Below are positions 8,234 through 17,660 of a DNA stretch of 30,635 bases, piece by piece. Each line of letters begins with the position of its first letter. Position 1 is the stretch's first letter. The notes beneath the pieces were generated by a model, which worked only from the letters and a program-made list of their open reading frames with translations, was not told where the DNA came from and made no database searches. The position numbers and the translations under genes were made by a program. Source of the stretch: CAYVTD01 sp964454445 (GTDB lineage Bacteria; Bacteroidota; Ignavibacteria; Kapaibacteriales; UBA2268); the NCBI GenBank assembly GCA_964454445.1, contig CAYVTD010000037.1, positions 1 to 30,635 of the forward strand, in the 5' to 3' direction.

Positions 8234-8632
8234 ATGATTGATAGAGATTTTTCAAATTATAGGATTGTTATTATCGATGATGATAGTGCTTATTGCAAAT
8301 TGTTATCGACACTTATCAAAAAATATTTTAATGTACAGTCAGAAATATTTATCAACCCTAAATTAGGGCTTAAACATATTCAGAAACAGCCACCCGATCT
8401 TCTTGTCCTGGATTTAGAAATACCTAGCCTCGATGGTTTTACGTTTATGAAGATTTTGCGTTCTAATCCAGAATTAAAGGACTTGCCTGTTATCATTAGT
8501 ACAGGTATTAGCACTAAAGAATTGATAATAAATCTTGCAAAATTAAACATAACTGATTATATATTGAAAAATATAGACACATCAGTAATATTAAAGAAAA
8601 TCTATAGCATCCTCGAAACAATAGAAAAATGA
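8234..8632 (+). CDS. Single-domain response regulator (REC only)
   Basis: The 132-residue protein is a stand-alone receiver domain. Acidic-pocket residues D15-D17 follow the first strand (RIVIIDDD), the phospho-acceptor is D60 in LLVLDLEIP, the switch Thr is T90 in VIISTG, and the conserved Lys is K112 in YILK. All residues for phosphorylation are present. With no output domain it should act by protein-protein contact, as CheY- or Spo0F-like proteins do. The nearest sensor in the window is the three-PAS kinase at 11028-13265, which lacks its own receiver domain; pairing them is only a guess. The holA gene follows within 35 bases, which looks like chance packing in one transcription unit. Confidence 0.88.
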   Translation: MIDRDFSNYRIVIIDDDSAYCKLLSTLIKKYFNVQSEIFINPKLGLKHIQKQPPDLLVLDLEIPSLDGFTFMKILRSNPELKDLPVIISTGISTKELIINLAKLNITDYILKNIDTSVILKKIYSILETIEK

Positions 8633-8663
8633 TCAGGTGGTTTGTTTTAATGCATTTGAAACA

Positions 8664-9767
8664 ATGATAAACAATATTGACGATATTATAACCAGCGAGA
8701 AATTTCCTAAAATAATATATTTTTTTGGTGAAGAAGAATTCTTAATCGAAGAGGCTTTAGAAAAACTAATACATTATTTGTGTCCTAGCAAAGATTCCAA
8801 ATACGATTTCGATTCTTTTAATGCTTTAGATGTCTCGACAGTCAATTTAAAGGAAGAATTCAGCAAAAACGTAGTCGATTCATGCTCTTCATATCCTTTT
8901 GTTAATTCTAAAAGAGTCGTTGTTGTCAGAAATTTTGATGAACTCTTTGCCATTGGCAGAACGAAAAAAAAAGATGTAAAGCCTTCTGCCTTAAAAAATT
9001 ACTTCGATAATCCACAAGACACAACTACTTTGCTATTAACTGGAATTGGTGCTAAATACAAAGGACTTTCCGCTCAAATGAAAAGCGCAAAAGACAGGCA
9101 AAAAGCACTTACACAGATTGAAAAAGCCGATTTCCCTTTTAATATCATTTTCGCTAAATACGAGTGGATGGAATTCCCAAAAGTATATGAAAACGGCTTG
9201 CTGACTTGGCTTATTGCCCGTTTTAAAGCTAATAAAAAAGAGATAAATCACGAAGCTGCCGAGTTGCTTTTAGCACATTGTAACCCAGATTTGCGAGAAA
9301 TAAACAACGAGATAGTCAAGGTTCTGCTTTATGTTCAAGAACGTGAAACCATTACAAATCAAGATGTTAATTTCATTGTTGCTTCGTCTCGGGTCAATAA
9401 TGTTTTCGAACTTCAGAAGCAAATTGGAAAAAAGAATCTGGCAAAGGCAGTTGCTATTACTGAAAATATCCTTGCAAACGATGATAAAAAAATGCTAATC
9501 ATTACAATAATAACCACTTACTTTACAAAGCTCTGGAAACTTTACGAAATTGCCAGCAAAGAAAGCAATCAGTATAAACTTGCTGGTATTATTGGTGTTA
9601 GCCCTTTTTTCGTGAATGAATATCTTTCTGCCCTTAAAAATTACAGTTCTGCTCAATTAAACAAGGCTTTTCTTGCCATTGCTGAAGCAGAAGAAAAGAT
9701 GAAAAGCTCATCGACTAACGCATTGTATCTTTTCGAAAAAATGTATATAGATATTATGGAGAATTAG
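8664..9767 (+). CDS. holA: DNA polymerase III subunit delta (clamp loader)
   Basis: HolA is the delta subunit that opens the beta sliding clamp during replication. With the ATG at 8664 the protein has 367 residues. It shows the family start IIYFFGEEEFLIEEALEKLI, then SYPFVNSKRVVVVRNFDEL, the central NKKEINHEAAELLLAHCNPDLREINNEIVKV region, and a helical C-terminal collar domain with helix repeats such as FLAIAEAEEKMKSSSTNALYLFEKM. Length and order match Bacteroidota HolA. An in-frame GTG at 8637 would add nine residues, but these precede the usual family start and I see no better ribosome site there; neither start has a clear Shine-Dalgarno. It lies between the response regulator and trmB on the same strand. 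Confidence 0.88.
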   Translation: MINNIDDIITSEKFPKIIYFFGEEEFLIEEALEKLIHYLCPSKDSKYDFDSFNALDVSTVNLKEEFSKNVVDSCSSYPFVNSKRVVVVRNFDELFAIGRTKKKDVKPSALKNYFDNPQDTTTLLLTGIGAKYKGLSAQMKSAKDRQKALTQIEKADFPFNIIFAKYEWMEFPKVYENGLLTWLIARFKANKKEINHEAAELLLAHCNPDLREINNEIVKVLLYVQERETITNQDVNFIVASSRVNNVFELQKQIGKKNLAKAVAITENILANDDKKMLIITIITTYFTKLWKLYEIASKESNQYKLAGIIGVSPFFVNEYLSALKNYSSAQLNKAFLAIAEAEEKMKSSSTNALYLFEKMYIDIMEN

Positions 9768-9809
9768 TTTAAAAGATTATTTTTTAATTGTTTTTAATCG
9801 GACAAGACC

Positions 9810-10478
9810 TTGCTGAAAATAGATTTCATTAAATATCCATTACCAAGACGCTTTCGCCACCACACCTCGCCAAATTATTACTTTTCGGCGGGAGAGCTAA
9901 AGGAAGTACCTGCTAACTATCCACCTCTTTATAAAGAAATTGATTGGTCAGAAGTTTTCATTAATGGAAAACCACCTACCGAACTTGATATCGGCTGTGG
10001 CAAGGGAATTTTTCTACTTAATCGTGCTTATGAGAATAAAAATCAAAATGTACTCGGTATTGAAGTTAGAAAACCTCCAGTAAAATGGCTAAAAACGATT
10101 ATCGAAGGAGAAAGATTTGAGAATTGTGGAGTTATTTGGTACTCAATAGTTAATCAATTACCGTTTATTGAATCGGAAAGTATCGAAAAATGCTATTATC
10201 TATTCCCCGATCCTTGGCCTAAGCGCAAACATCTTCGCCGTCGTGCATTCGATGTTGTGCTTCTCGAAGAATTATTCCGTGTAATGAAGCCCGAAGGTCT
10301 GCTTTTTTTAGCAACTGATATGCAGCAAATTGATATCTATCATCAAAAAATCCTCGAATCTTTTGGGAAATTTCAACAAATTAGCTCTGAGTTGTGGAAA
10401 TTGCCAACGACAAATAAAGAGAGTTTTTGCATAAAAAACAATATTCCGGTGCATCGCATTATTGTTAAAAAAACATAG
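9810..10478 (+). CDS. trmB: tRNA (guanine-N7-)-methyltransferase, m7G46
   Basis: TrmB makes N7-methylguanosine at position 46 in the tRNA variable loop. The 222-residue protein has the SAM-binding motif LDIGCGKGIFLLNRA (59-73), the acidic strand GIEVRKP, and the hallmark FPDPWPKRKHLRRR (132-145), followed by LFLATD. The start must be TTG 9810-9812: an in-frame TAA lies at 9795-9797, no ATG, GTG or other TTG lies between, and the conserved N-terminus is already present within the first residues. It is convergent with the DUF2147 gene, whose stop codon lies five bases away, and no separate terminator fits between them. Confidence 0.93.
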   Translation: MLKIDFIKYPLPRRFRHHTSPNYYFSAGELKEVPANYPPLYKEIDWSEVFINGKPPTELDIGCGKGIFLLNRAYENKNQNVLGIEVRKPPVKWLKTIIEGERFENCGVIWYSIVNQLPFIESESIEKCYYLFPDPWPKRKHLRRRAFDVVLLEELFRVMKPEGLLFLATDMQQIDIYHQKILESFGKFQQISSELWKLPTTNKESFCIKNNIPVHRIIVKKT

Positions 10479-10483
10479 GTCTT

Positions 10484-10942
10484 TTACTTCACTCTTTCCC
10501 ATTCAACAGTCTTTCCAAAAAGGGAGATACCGACATATCCCCTTACTTTCAGATTCTTTCCATCTTTTGATAAAGTCATCTTGCACGAATAGGTTTTTCC
10601 GTCTTCAGGATTATATATTTCGCCACCTTTCCAAACATAATCTTCGTCGTAAACGAAGTTTTTCAGCATAAAAAGCCCTAGCAGAGAGCGGGTGCGGAGT
10701 TTCTCGTCTGGATTGGATTTGTCAACTTTTGCTTTTCCATCGGGAGTATTTGGTTCTTTCAGCCAAATAATCTTTCCGAAATACTTGCCATCTTTTTTAT
10801 AAATTTCTATATGGCTTTTGTTTGCATCTGTTTTCCATACTCCTGTTACAGCATCTTCTTCAAGTTCAGCGGCTATGTTCTTTTCTGGGTAAATTAATAC
10901 AGCTAACACAAAAATCGCAAATAATTGCAATAATCTTCTCAT
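10484..10942 (-). CDS. Secreted DUF2147 family protein
   Basis: The 152-residue protein begins with a signal peptide (basic MRRL, then LFAIFVLAVLIY, cleavage probably near IAAE). The mature part matches DUF2147: VTGVWKTDANKSHIEIYKKDG, YFGKIIWLKEPN, LLGLFMLKNFVY, WKGGEIYNPEDGKTYSCKM, and the end KVRGYVGISLFGKTVEWER. This is a lipocalin-like beta-barrel of unknown ligand found in the periplasm of many Gram-negatives. ATG 10940-10942 was chosen because GGGAG lies about 8-13 bases upstream and the signal peptide begins there; an extension to 10993 has no hydrophobic start. A TATTTTTG element on the minus strand at 11019-11026 could be its -7 box, but I see no good -33 partner. Confidence 0.85.
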   Translation of the reverse strand: MRRLLQLFAIFVLAVLIYPEKNIAAELEEDAVTGVWKTDANKSHIEIYKKDGKYFGKIIWLKEPNTPDGKAKVDKSNPDEKLRTRSLLGLFMLKNFVYDEDYVWKGGEIYNPEDGKTYSCKMTLSKDGKNLKVRGYVGISLFGKTVEWERVK

Positions 10943-11027
10943 TTTTCTCGCTCCCTTATTGTTCAACAAAATTTTTATTTCTTCTATCTTCAAAAAATAG
11001 TGAATTATTTGATTATTTCAAAAATAA

Positions 11028-13265
11028 TTAATCTTTTGTTTTCTCTAATAATTTCTTAAAAAAATTGAGGCAATTACTAAGTCTTTCAATATTAAACTCT
11101 TGTGTATCTTTTATCATTTCATTAGAAAATATTTGAAGACTATCCAAACCCTTTTCAATGGAGTATGCTTCTAATTCTTCAGCGAACTCATGGATGGAAT
11201 TAATATTTCGATTTAGTAGAAGGTTTTCGAATTTAGTCGAAAAGTTTTTATTGAATTCAGATTGTAAACTAACTTTACTCAAGTCAGTTATAATAGTATT
11301 AATTGCTGTTTTACACTCATAATCATTTTCTTTCGCTTGTGTTGATGCATGCAAAGAAAAATAAAAGGTGCTGCCCAGTTCGGGTCCGCTTTCAACCCAT
11401 ATTTCTCCTCCATTTTTCTCGACATAATCCTTGGATAAGATTAAGCCAAGTCCGGTGCCTTTTTCGTTATTTGTGCCTTTTATGGATAAGTTCTTGTCAA
11501 TTTGAAACAAAAGCTTTTGGTTTTCTTTAGAAATACCAATGCCTGTATCTGAAACAGCCACAACTATTCGGTTTTTGTATGTTTTACTACTGATAGTAAT
11601 ACAATCATCTCTGGAAGAAAATTTTATCGCATTTGAAATCAAGTTTCTAATAACTGTATTTATCATCTGATAATCGAAAGTAGCATAAGTACCTGTTTCT
11701 ACCTCATTTATAAGAAGGATGCCTTTCGCTTCGGCAGTCTTTTTCAATAAATATATATTGTTTACAGCCAATTCGCTAATATCGTATTCTTCGGGATTAT
11801 AAGTGGTTGAACCAAGTTGTACTCGAGACCATTCGAGCAAGTTTTCCAACAGCTTGTAGGAATGATTTGCTGCATAATTGATGCTTTCGATTTCAGATAG
11901 GATACTCTCGGGTGTTAATTGATTATAATTTTTAACAACAAATTCGCTCATAGTCAGAAGTGTGTTGAAAGGATTTCTCAATTCGTGGGCAATAATCGAG
12001 AAAAACTTGTCTTTGGCTGCATTTGATTCTCGAAGATGCTTTTCAGATTTTTTAAGTTTTTCTTCCTGCTCTTTTCTTTCTGTTATATTCTGCTTAACGG
12101 CAACATAATTAGTTATATTTCCTTTATCATCCTTGATAGGAGCAATAACAGCATTCTCCCAGAACAACTTGCCATTCTTGCATTTATTTAATAGTTCTCC
12201 ATTCCAGACTTTGCCTGAGCTAATTTGATTCCAAAGCTCTATGTAAAATTCCTTTGTCTGATATCCAGATTTCAAAATTCTTGGGTTATTTCCTATTGCT
12301 TCTTCATAAGAATAACCTGTAATCTTAGTAAACTCGGGGTTTACATATTCAATGCTGCCTCTTGTATCAGTAATAACGATAGCCGCTGGACTTTGTGTTA
12401 CGGCAGTATTTAGTTTGCGCAGATTCTCTTCATTTTTTTTCTTGTCATCAATATCAGAGATTATTCCAATAAAACCATTAATTCTATCTTTTTCATCTCT
12501 AAAAACAGAAATTGCGATATTTACCCAAACTAAACCCCTATTCTTTGTTGAATATTGTTTCTCTAAAATGTAGGAGTCTATTTCTCTCTTTTTAATTAAA
12601 TCTAATAGATGTCTTTCATAATCAACATTATTATCATTAGTAAAATCTTTATAATTCATCGATAAAAGCTCATCTTCAGAATAACCTGTCATTTTACAGA
12701 AAGAAGGATTGACTCCCGTTAAGTTTCCGAGCAAGTCAGAAGTTGCTATACCAAAAAGTGAGTTATTTAGCATAGCTTTTAATCTTTTTTCATTTTGTAG
12801 AAGAGAACGATTTAACTGGAAAAGTGCCTCCACTGTTTTCATTCTCTCGCTAATATCTCGCGAGGAAGTAATGATGAATTCAACTTCATTCCCATTATTA
12901 AAAACTAATTTGGGAATAGTTTCAAACCATTTGTATTCTCCATTTTTAGTTAAAATTCTGTATCGAAGAAATACTTGTTCTCCATTAATGATCGCTCCCA
13001 TTTTTTTAGTTATTTCTTTCTCCATGTCCTCTGGGTGGATTAAATCAAAAGGATTAATACCTATTAATTCATCGACTGAGTAACCTAGGAGTTTTTTAAC
13101 GGAGGGTGAAGCACTAAAACATTTACCGTCAGGATTGATAAGACAAACCAACTCGCTTATATTTTCATATATTAAACGGTGTTTCTCATCATATAGACTT
13201 TTTAACTGCTCGTTCTCTTTTTCTAATTCTGCAATCTTTTGCTGCAAATATTCTATTTTTTCCAT
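11028..13265 (-). CDS. Three-PAS sensor histidine kinase with a C-terminal helical domain
   Basis: The 745-residue protein has no transmembrane segment, so it is probably cytosolic. A coiled coil (1-28) leads into three PAS domains at about 30-145, 160-285 and 288-400, the last with the classic VITDTRGSIEYVNPEFTKITGYS. The dimerisation/phosphoacceptor helix has H427 in IIAHELRNP; the ATPase domain has the N box NLISNAIKFS (541-550), G1 DTGIGIS (573-579) and G2 GTGLGL (603-608). After the kinase core come about 95 extra residues (650-745) that resemble the four-helix tail found behind receiver domains in hybrid kinases, with FAEELEAYSIEKG and FNIERL but no HPt-type phospho-His motif. No receiver domain is present. 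Its cognate regulator and signal are unknown. Confidence 0.88.
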   Translation of the reverse strand: MEKIEYLQQKIAELEKENEQLKSLYDEKHRLIYENISELVCLINPDGKCFSASPSVKKLLGYSVDELIGINPFDLIHPEDMEKEITKKMGAIINGEQVFLRYRILTKNGEYKWFETIPKLVFNNGNEVEFIITSSRDISERMKTVEALFQLNRSLLQNEKRLKAMLNNSLFGIATSDLLGNLTGVNPSFCKMTGYSEDELLSMNYKDFTNDNNVDYERHLLDLIKKREIDSYILEKQYSTKNRGLVWVNIAISVFRDEKDRINGFIGIISDIDDKKKNEENLRKLNTAVTQSPAAIVITDTRGSIEYVNPEFTKITGYSYEEAIGNNPRILKSGYQTKEFYIELWNQISSGKVWNGELLNKCKNGKLFWENAVIAPIKDDKGNITNYVAVKQNITERKEQEEKLKKSEKHLRESNAAKDKFFSIIAHELRNPFNTLLTMSEFVVKNYNQLTPESILSEIESINYAANHSYKLLENLLEWSRVQLGSTTYNPEEYDISELAVNNIYLLKKTAEAKGILLINEVETGTYATFDYQMINTVIRNLISNAIKFSSRDDCITISSKTYKNRIVVAVSDTGIGISKENQKLLFQIDKNLSIKGTNNEKGTGLGLILSKDYVEKNGGEIWVESGPELGSTFYFSLHASTQAKENDYECKTAINTIITDLSKVSLQSEFNKNFSTKFENLLLNRNINSIHEFAEELEAYSIEKGLDSLQIFSNEMIKDTQEFNIERLSNCLNFFKKLLEKTKD

Positions 13266-13347
13266 AGTTCAAATATTTTAAAAAAAACTCTTTACTGGGA
13301 ATTAATTAAATACACGTATAAATTACTAAATTAATCTATCTTTCTTG

Positions 13348-13378
13348 TTGTTTCGCAAGTTTTTTATATGTATATTTG
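13348..13378 (+). promoter_or_regulatory. Candidate Bacteroidota-type promoter of cobO
   Basis: TTG at 13348-13350 stands exactly 20 bases before TATATTTG at 13371-13378, fitting the group's TTG-N19-21-TAnnTTTG consensus. Transcription would start near 13385, giving a leader of about 50 bases before the cobO ATG at 13437. No cobalamin-riboswitch fold is evident in so short a leader. The match could be chance in such AT-rich sequence. Confidence 0.4.
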
Positions 13379-13436
13379 ATTTTGTTCCTGTTTCATACAT
13401 TGACAGATTAAAAATTATTTTATTTGAGCTATCAAA

Positions 13437-13970
13437 ATGAATAGATTAATAAAAGGATACATTCAGTGTTACACGGGTAACGGTAAAGGCAAAACAACAG
13501 CCGCAATCGGACAGGCAATTCGAGCAGCTGGCTCCGGATTGAAAACATACATAATTCAATTTATGAAGGATTATCCATATAGCGAGATATTTAGTTTGAA
13601 ACCACTTGAGCCTTGGATTACTATCGAACAGGTTGGTAACGATGATTTTGTAATCAAGCAAAAATATCCTTCAAAAAAAGACATCGCTACTGCAAAAAAA
13701 GGACTGGAAAAAGCAAAAAAAACAATGCTCTCAAACAAATATGACATCATAATTCTCGATGAAATCTTTGTTGTCATCTATTTTAAACTGCTCGACAAGA
13801 AAGAACTACTCGAATTTGTTTCGGCAAAACCCGAAAATATCGAATTAATCTTGACAGGCAGGTATTGCCCTCAAGAAATAATTGAAATTGCAGATCTTGT
13901 TACCGAAATGCAAGAAATCAAGCATTACTACAACTCAGGAGTTCTTGCCCGTCAAGGCATAGAATCTTAA
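13437..13970 (+). CDS. cobO: Cob(I)yrinic acid a,c-diamide adenosyltransferase (CobA/CobO/BtuR type)
   Basis: The enzyme transfers the 5'-deoxyadenosyl group of ATP to cob(I)alamin or cob(I)yrinate diamide. The 177-residue protein has the P-loop GNGKGKTT (14-21), the IDxAIRAAGSG helix region typical of the family, DIIILDEI as the Walker B segment, LTGRYCP, and the C-terminal signature EMQEIKHYYNSGVLARQGIE. Length matches the family. The nucleotide-binding loop is complete, so it should be active. No other corrin gene is in the window, so it probably serves corrinoid salvage rather than marking a biosynthetic cluster. It runs convergently into the large T9SS cargo gene with five bases between the stop codons. 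Confidence 0.92.
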   Translation: MNRLIKGYIQCYTGNGKGKTTAAIGQAIRAAGSGLKTYIIQFMKDYPYSEIFSLKPLEPWITIEQVGNDDFVIKQKYPSKKDIATAKKGLEKAKKTMLSNKYDIIILDEIFVVIYFKLLDKKELLEFVSAKPENIELILTGRYCPQEIIEIADLVTEMQEIKHYYNSGVLARQGIES

Positions 13971-13975
13971 TTAGA

Positions 13976-16900
13976 TTACTGCTTGATAAACGGCTTGTCG
14001 ATTACAGTATTTCCTGATTTTATCCTAACAAAAAAAGCACCCTGAAGCAAATATGTTATATCTATCTGTTTTTCGGTATTTTCAAATACCCAGCCCTTTT
14101 CACGCTTAACCATTATGCCTGCTTCGTTATAAATTTCAAACTGTGTCTCGCCTAGAGCTGCATCAAAACGCAATCTGATAACATTTCCTGCTGGATTAGG
14201 CATCAGCAAAACTGTATTTTCCAAACCAGGATCGCGGACACTCGATATTTCTCCCAAATTAAAAGAGTAATCGAAGCCTGAACCAAAGTCAGCATTAAAA
14301 GATTTCAATGTTTTACCACTTACGTCAGTAATTCTTATCGAACCTTGTCCCTGATCGGGATAAGCCCAATAAGACAAGCCAAGTTGATAAGGATCGTGCA
14401 TTTCGAGTGTATAGCAACCTTTTTGTATATCGAGCGTGTCAGAATATGTTGTATTCGGTTGAAGCATTGTTTTTCGATAGATAACATATCCTGAAATATC
14501 GCGTAATAAAAGCGAATAATCACTTGGGCGAAGGTTAGTTTTGTAATTAATAACAATTTTCTCGTTATAAAAATCAGGAACGGCTATTTTTGTTGAATAA
14601 GTATCGTTTGATGGATATTCATCAGGAACGCCGTTTGGGTTGCTAACTGTAACAATAAATTGCTCGCTACCGTCGCCGAGCCAGTAAGACTCGTCAGGAA
14701 TTGGCAACTCAACTTCAGCAATTTGATGAGGCTGAAGCGCTCCTGTCCATTTGTAAGTTAGCTTGTTGCCACCTGAAACCTTATATTCAATATCTAGGCT
14801 GCCAAGGACTTTTCTTCCGTTATTCCTTATTTCAACAAGAGCCTGAATGCAAACCGGGTTAATTCTTCTATAATACCCTGCATCGCTGGGTTGCTTAATA
14901 TTATAAACTTCGGCATCATTTTCAAAATTTGATTGATCGTATTCAAAAAGGTGGGCTGTCGTCCAATAATTACCTCCGCCCATTCCTTGATTGTCTGCTG
15001 GTACGGGTGTAATTGCATAATCAATTTTTACACTGCTGCTAGTGATAAATGGTGTTAGCTCAAAATCATATTCTGGGACAATATCGCCTGGACACCAGCC
15101 CTCTCTTGCTCCGGGCCAAGTGCCCCCCTGTGGAAAAACAGGATTTCCAGCGCATTCCGTTGCTTTCCAGATATGCCATTGATACTCTTGCTTTCCATTT
15201 ATTTTTAAGTAATGAGTATTATCTTTCCATTCGCAACAATGAGGATAATTGCCATCATTGCTGTTGTGCCCGTGTCCAGTCATTCTCATTCTGATTTTAA
15301 ACTCTTTTGCATCTTCGTCGAGCGGCACCTCTATTTCTTTCATCTGGGTATCATTAGAAAGCGAGGCATAGCTGAAATTAACAGCATCGTCTTCGCTCCA
15401 TAATGTTTCAATTTTTTTAACATTTCTCGGCGGGGTACCCTCGATAAAAAGAAATTTCAAATCAACCAATTCTAATTGCGAATGTGCCGACAAATCCACT
15501 TCGCCAGATAGCCACATTGCATAGTCAGTCATATCATAAACCCAAGTAAACCCATCAGGACCTAAATCGAGATTTAAACCATAAGGTGTTATGCTTCTGC
15601 CAATTTCTCGCTGTCTTATTTTTTCAAAAGGGGCAGAATAATATTCTATGATTTCTTGAGATAAAGAATCCTTGATTTCCACAAGCATTGAATCAATTTT
15701 CTGACCGTTTTCATCATAAGTATAAAAAGTTCCCGGCTCGTAAACATAGCGAATGCTATCGATAACCACTTCTTTATCAACGAGTTTATAAGTAATAATG
15801 GATTTCGGTGGGTTCATAATCGTATTCAATACGAAAGAATCTTCTAATTTTGACTCATATTCCCCTTCGCAAAACACAATTTGTGGCATTAAACCAGGCT
15901 TTTTTGTATCTTTTTTATTATCCAGAGCGGAATACTGCCTCAGCGCAGGAGTGCCTATCAAAGTGCCATCAATGTGGTTTCCTGATAAATCAGGGAGTTT
16001 TCCGCCGCTAACATTATCCATAGAATAATAAACAGCTAAATCTTTATAGTAAAGATGGGTGGCATCAACACCACCATTCATCGATGCTTTGATTGTATTC
16101 TGGTCAAGAGCAGCAGTCCAAATACGAAATTCATCGATTGCACTTGGTATGTTGCCACCAGTCCAACTCAGTCTCAGAATTTGATCTGCCATCGTGAAAG
16201 CATCTGGGAATTTTCCCCTAATATTTCCCAGCACAGGGCTGCCATTAATGTAAAATGTAATCCTGCCATCGTATTGACCTTTAGTACCATCATAAACAAA
16301 AGCAAAATGTTGCCATCGGGAGGCATAATCCACAGTGCCCGCGACCATAATTCCGAAATCGTCGCCATCTTGCATTCGCCAAAAATATCGGCGCGGTTGT
16401 CGATATTCCTCAACAGTACTGAACTCCAAACCATTTCCTATTTTAAAAATACTGCCGCCGTTTCTCCATCCGTCCATGCGTAAGTTCATCTCCACAGTAA
16501 ATTTTTGTTTGCCTTTGAGCAAATTGAAATTGCCACAATCGACCCTGTCATAAACGCCATCAAACTCAAGATAGGAATCTTTCTCATCTGATACGACACA
16601 GTCTTTGAAATCATCTGCAGCCAGCTTCAATTCCTTGCCTCCTGTCATCGAATCGTAAGAAATCTGGAGCACAAAACCCAAGAATACATTTACTTGCAGT
16701 GGTTCTTTGAAATTAATGTAATTCCAACCGGCATTCTCGAACGTCATCTCACCTTCATAGAGGGGATTAAAAGCGCCGGAATATAATTCCGTCAGTTCGC
16801 TCATTCCGGTATTGGCAGCTTTTATCGATAAACCTTTTAAAGTTATTCCCGGCGTTTTCACATAAACTTTCATCCGTTTGATATACTTATTCGGCAAATC

Positions 16901-17422
16901 TTTTTCCTTTAGCGCTGCTTTGCTGAACAAAATCTGCAGTTTAGTCGGGTTATTAGTCAAAACGATTTCCTTTGTTCCCGCTCCGAATTCGTAATCTTTT
17001 TCGGAAACTACGTTGTTTATTACCACATTACTATACTTCTTCCGATATGTATTGTGTGTGGGGATATCAGTAAAAAATAATACATTTGGATTGCCACTTC
17101 CCCAATTATATTTTGGATAGGACAACTTATTCGAGTCCATCACGCCTGTATGCTGATAGATAAAAATATTTGCTCCATAATCCCATTCACCACAATCGTA
17201 GATGTCCTGTGCTGTCTGTCTATCACATTTTAAAGTATAATAAGCGAGAATTTTTCGAAATTTGCTGGTTTTTTCAGGAAATTTCCACATACCGCGGCGC
17301 TTTGTTATATCTTTGAAAGTCAAAGTTTGCACAATGGTCGTATCTCCTTCTTTCGATTGCAACAAGCTAAAATCTCCCATGCATAAAAGAACAATAACTG
17401 ATAGTACTAATATCTTTTTCAT
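13976..17422 (-). CDS. Giant PNGase F-like protein with LamG-type insertion and T9SS sorting domain
   Basis: The 1148-residue protein has a signal peptide (1 to about 23) and an end resembling a T9SS type A sorting domain (about 1070-1148: LLMPNPAGN, then FEIYNEAGIMV, DITYLLQGAFFVRI). Two separate stretches resemble peptide-N-glycosidase F, which removes N-glycans from proteins: CGEWDYGANIF (77-87), matching the CDEWDRYANVY element with the catalytic Asp (here D81), and ITPYGLNLDLG (611-621) followed by RMTGHGHN, CCEWKDNTHYLKING (729-743) and GGTWPGAREGWCPG (766-779), containing the catalytic Glu equivalent (E731). Between them, about 284-465 form a LamG/concanavalin-like domain (YLEFDGVYDRVDCG, WQHFAFVYDG, AIDEFRIW). 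The PNGase Glu118 counterpart is not evident near 641-650. It may act on glycoproteins or bind glycans outside the cell. A 238-base gap to feoAB upstream holds no clear promoter or terminator. Confidence 0.82.
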   Translation of the reverse strand: MKKILVLSVIVLLCMGDFSLLQSKEGDTTIVQTLTFKDITKRRGMWKFPEKTSKFRKILAYYTLKCDRQTAQDIYDCGEWDYGANIFIYQHTGVMDSNKLSYPKYNWGSGNPNVLFFTDIPTHNTYRKKYSNVVINNVVSEKDYEFGAGTKEIVLTNNPTKLQILFSKAALKEKDLPNKYIKRMKVYVKTPGITLKGLSIKAANTGMSELTELYSGAFNPLYEGEMTFENAGWNYINFKEPLQVNVFLGFVLQISYDSMTGGKELKLAADDFKDCVVSDEKDSYLEFDGVYDRVDCGNFNLLKGKQKFTVEMNLRMDGWRNGGSIFKIGNGLEFSTVEEYRQPRRYFWRMQDGDDFGIMVAGTVDYASRWQHFAFVYDGTKGQYDGRITFYINGSPVLGNIRGKFPDAFTMADQILRLSWTGGNIPSAIDEFRIWTAALDQNTIKASMNGGVDATHLYYKDLAVYYSMDNVSGGKLPDLSGNHIDGTLIGTPALRQYSALDNKKDTKKPGLMPQIVFCEGEYESKLEDSFVLNTIMNPPKSIITYKLVDKEVVIDSIRYVYEPGTFYTYDENGQKIDSMLVEIKDSLSQEIIEYYSAPFEKIRQREIGRSITPYGLNLDLGPDGFTWVYDMTDYAMWLSGEVDLSAHSQLELVDLKFLFIEGTPPRNVKKIETLWSEDDAVNFSYASLSNDTQMKEIEVPLDEDAKEFKIRMRMTGHGHNSNDGNYPHCCEWKDNTHYLKINGKQEYQWHIWKATECAGNPVFPQGGTWPGAREGWCPGDIVPEYDFELTPFITSSSVKIDYAITPVPADNQGMGGGNYWTTAHLFEYDQSNFENDAEVYNIKQPSDAGYYRRINPVCIQALVEIRNNGRKVLGSLDIEYKVSGGNKLTYKWTGALQPHQIAEVELPIPDESYWLGDGSEQFIVTVSNPNGVPDEYPSNDTYSTKIAVPDFYNEKIVINYKTNLRPSDYSLLLRDISGYVIYRKTMLQPNTTYSDTLDIQKGCYTLEMHDPYQLGLSYWAYPDQGQGSIRITDVSGKTLKSFNADFGSGFDYSFNLGEISSVRDPGLENTVLLMPNPAGNVIRLRFDAALGETQFEIYNEAGIMVKREKGWVFENTEKQIDITYLLQGAFFVRIKSGNTVIDKPFIKQ

Positions 17423-17660
17423 AATATTTTTCCTAAAAAATTGAAATAATTAGCATTTAAAAATAAGAAAATTCTATTGAATTATATCAATCCATTGATT
17501 TTTTTTTGTAATTAATATAAAAAGAATAGTTCGGTTGGGATATAAATAATTGTAAACCGATTCCAGGTAAACTAACTTAGTTCTATATGTGAAATAACAT
17601 CATTTAAAACTTGAAATAGTGTGTTATTGAGGATCTGATTCTCCTGTCTGCCAAAAAAAG

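Noticed and set aside
16055..16483. 142-residue plus-strand frame inside the PNGase F-like gene
   Set aside because: Antisense shadow with no family resemblance, under the coding sequence of the LamG-like domain.
17490..17512. Hairpin ATCAAT-CC-ATTGAT followed by a T-run as terminator of feoAB
   Set aside because: The T-run is on the plus strand, whereas feoAB and the gene after it are read on the minus strand; the stem is short and the loop too small.
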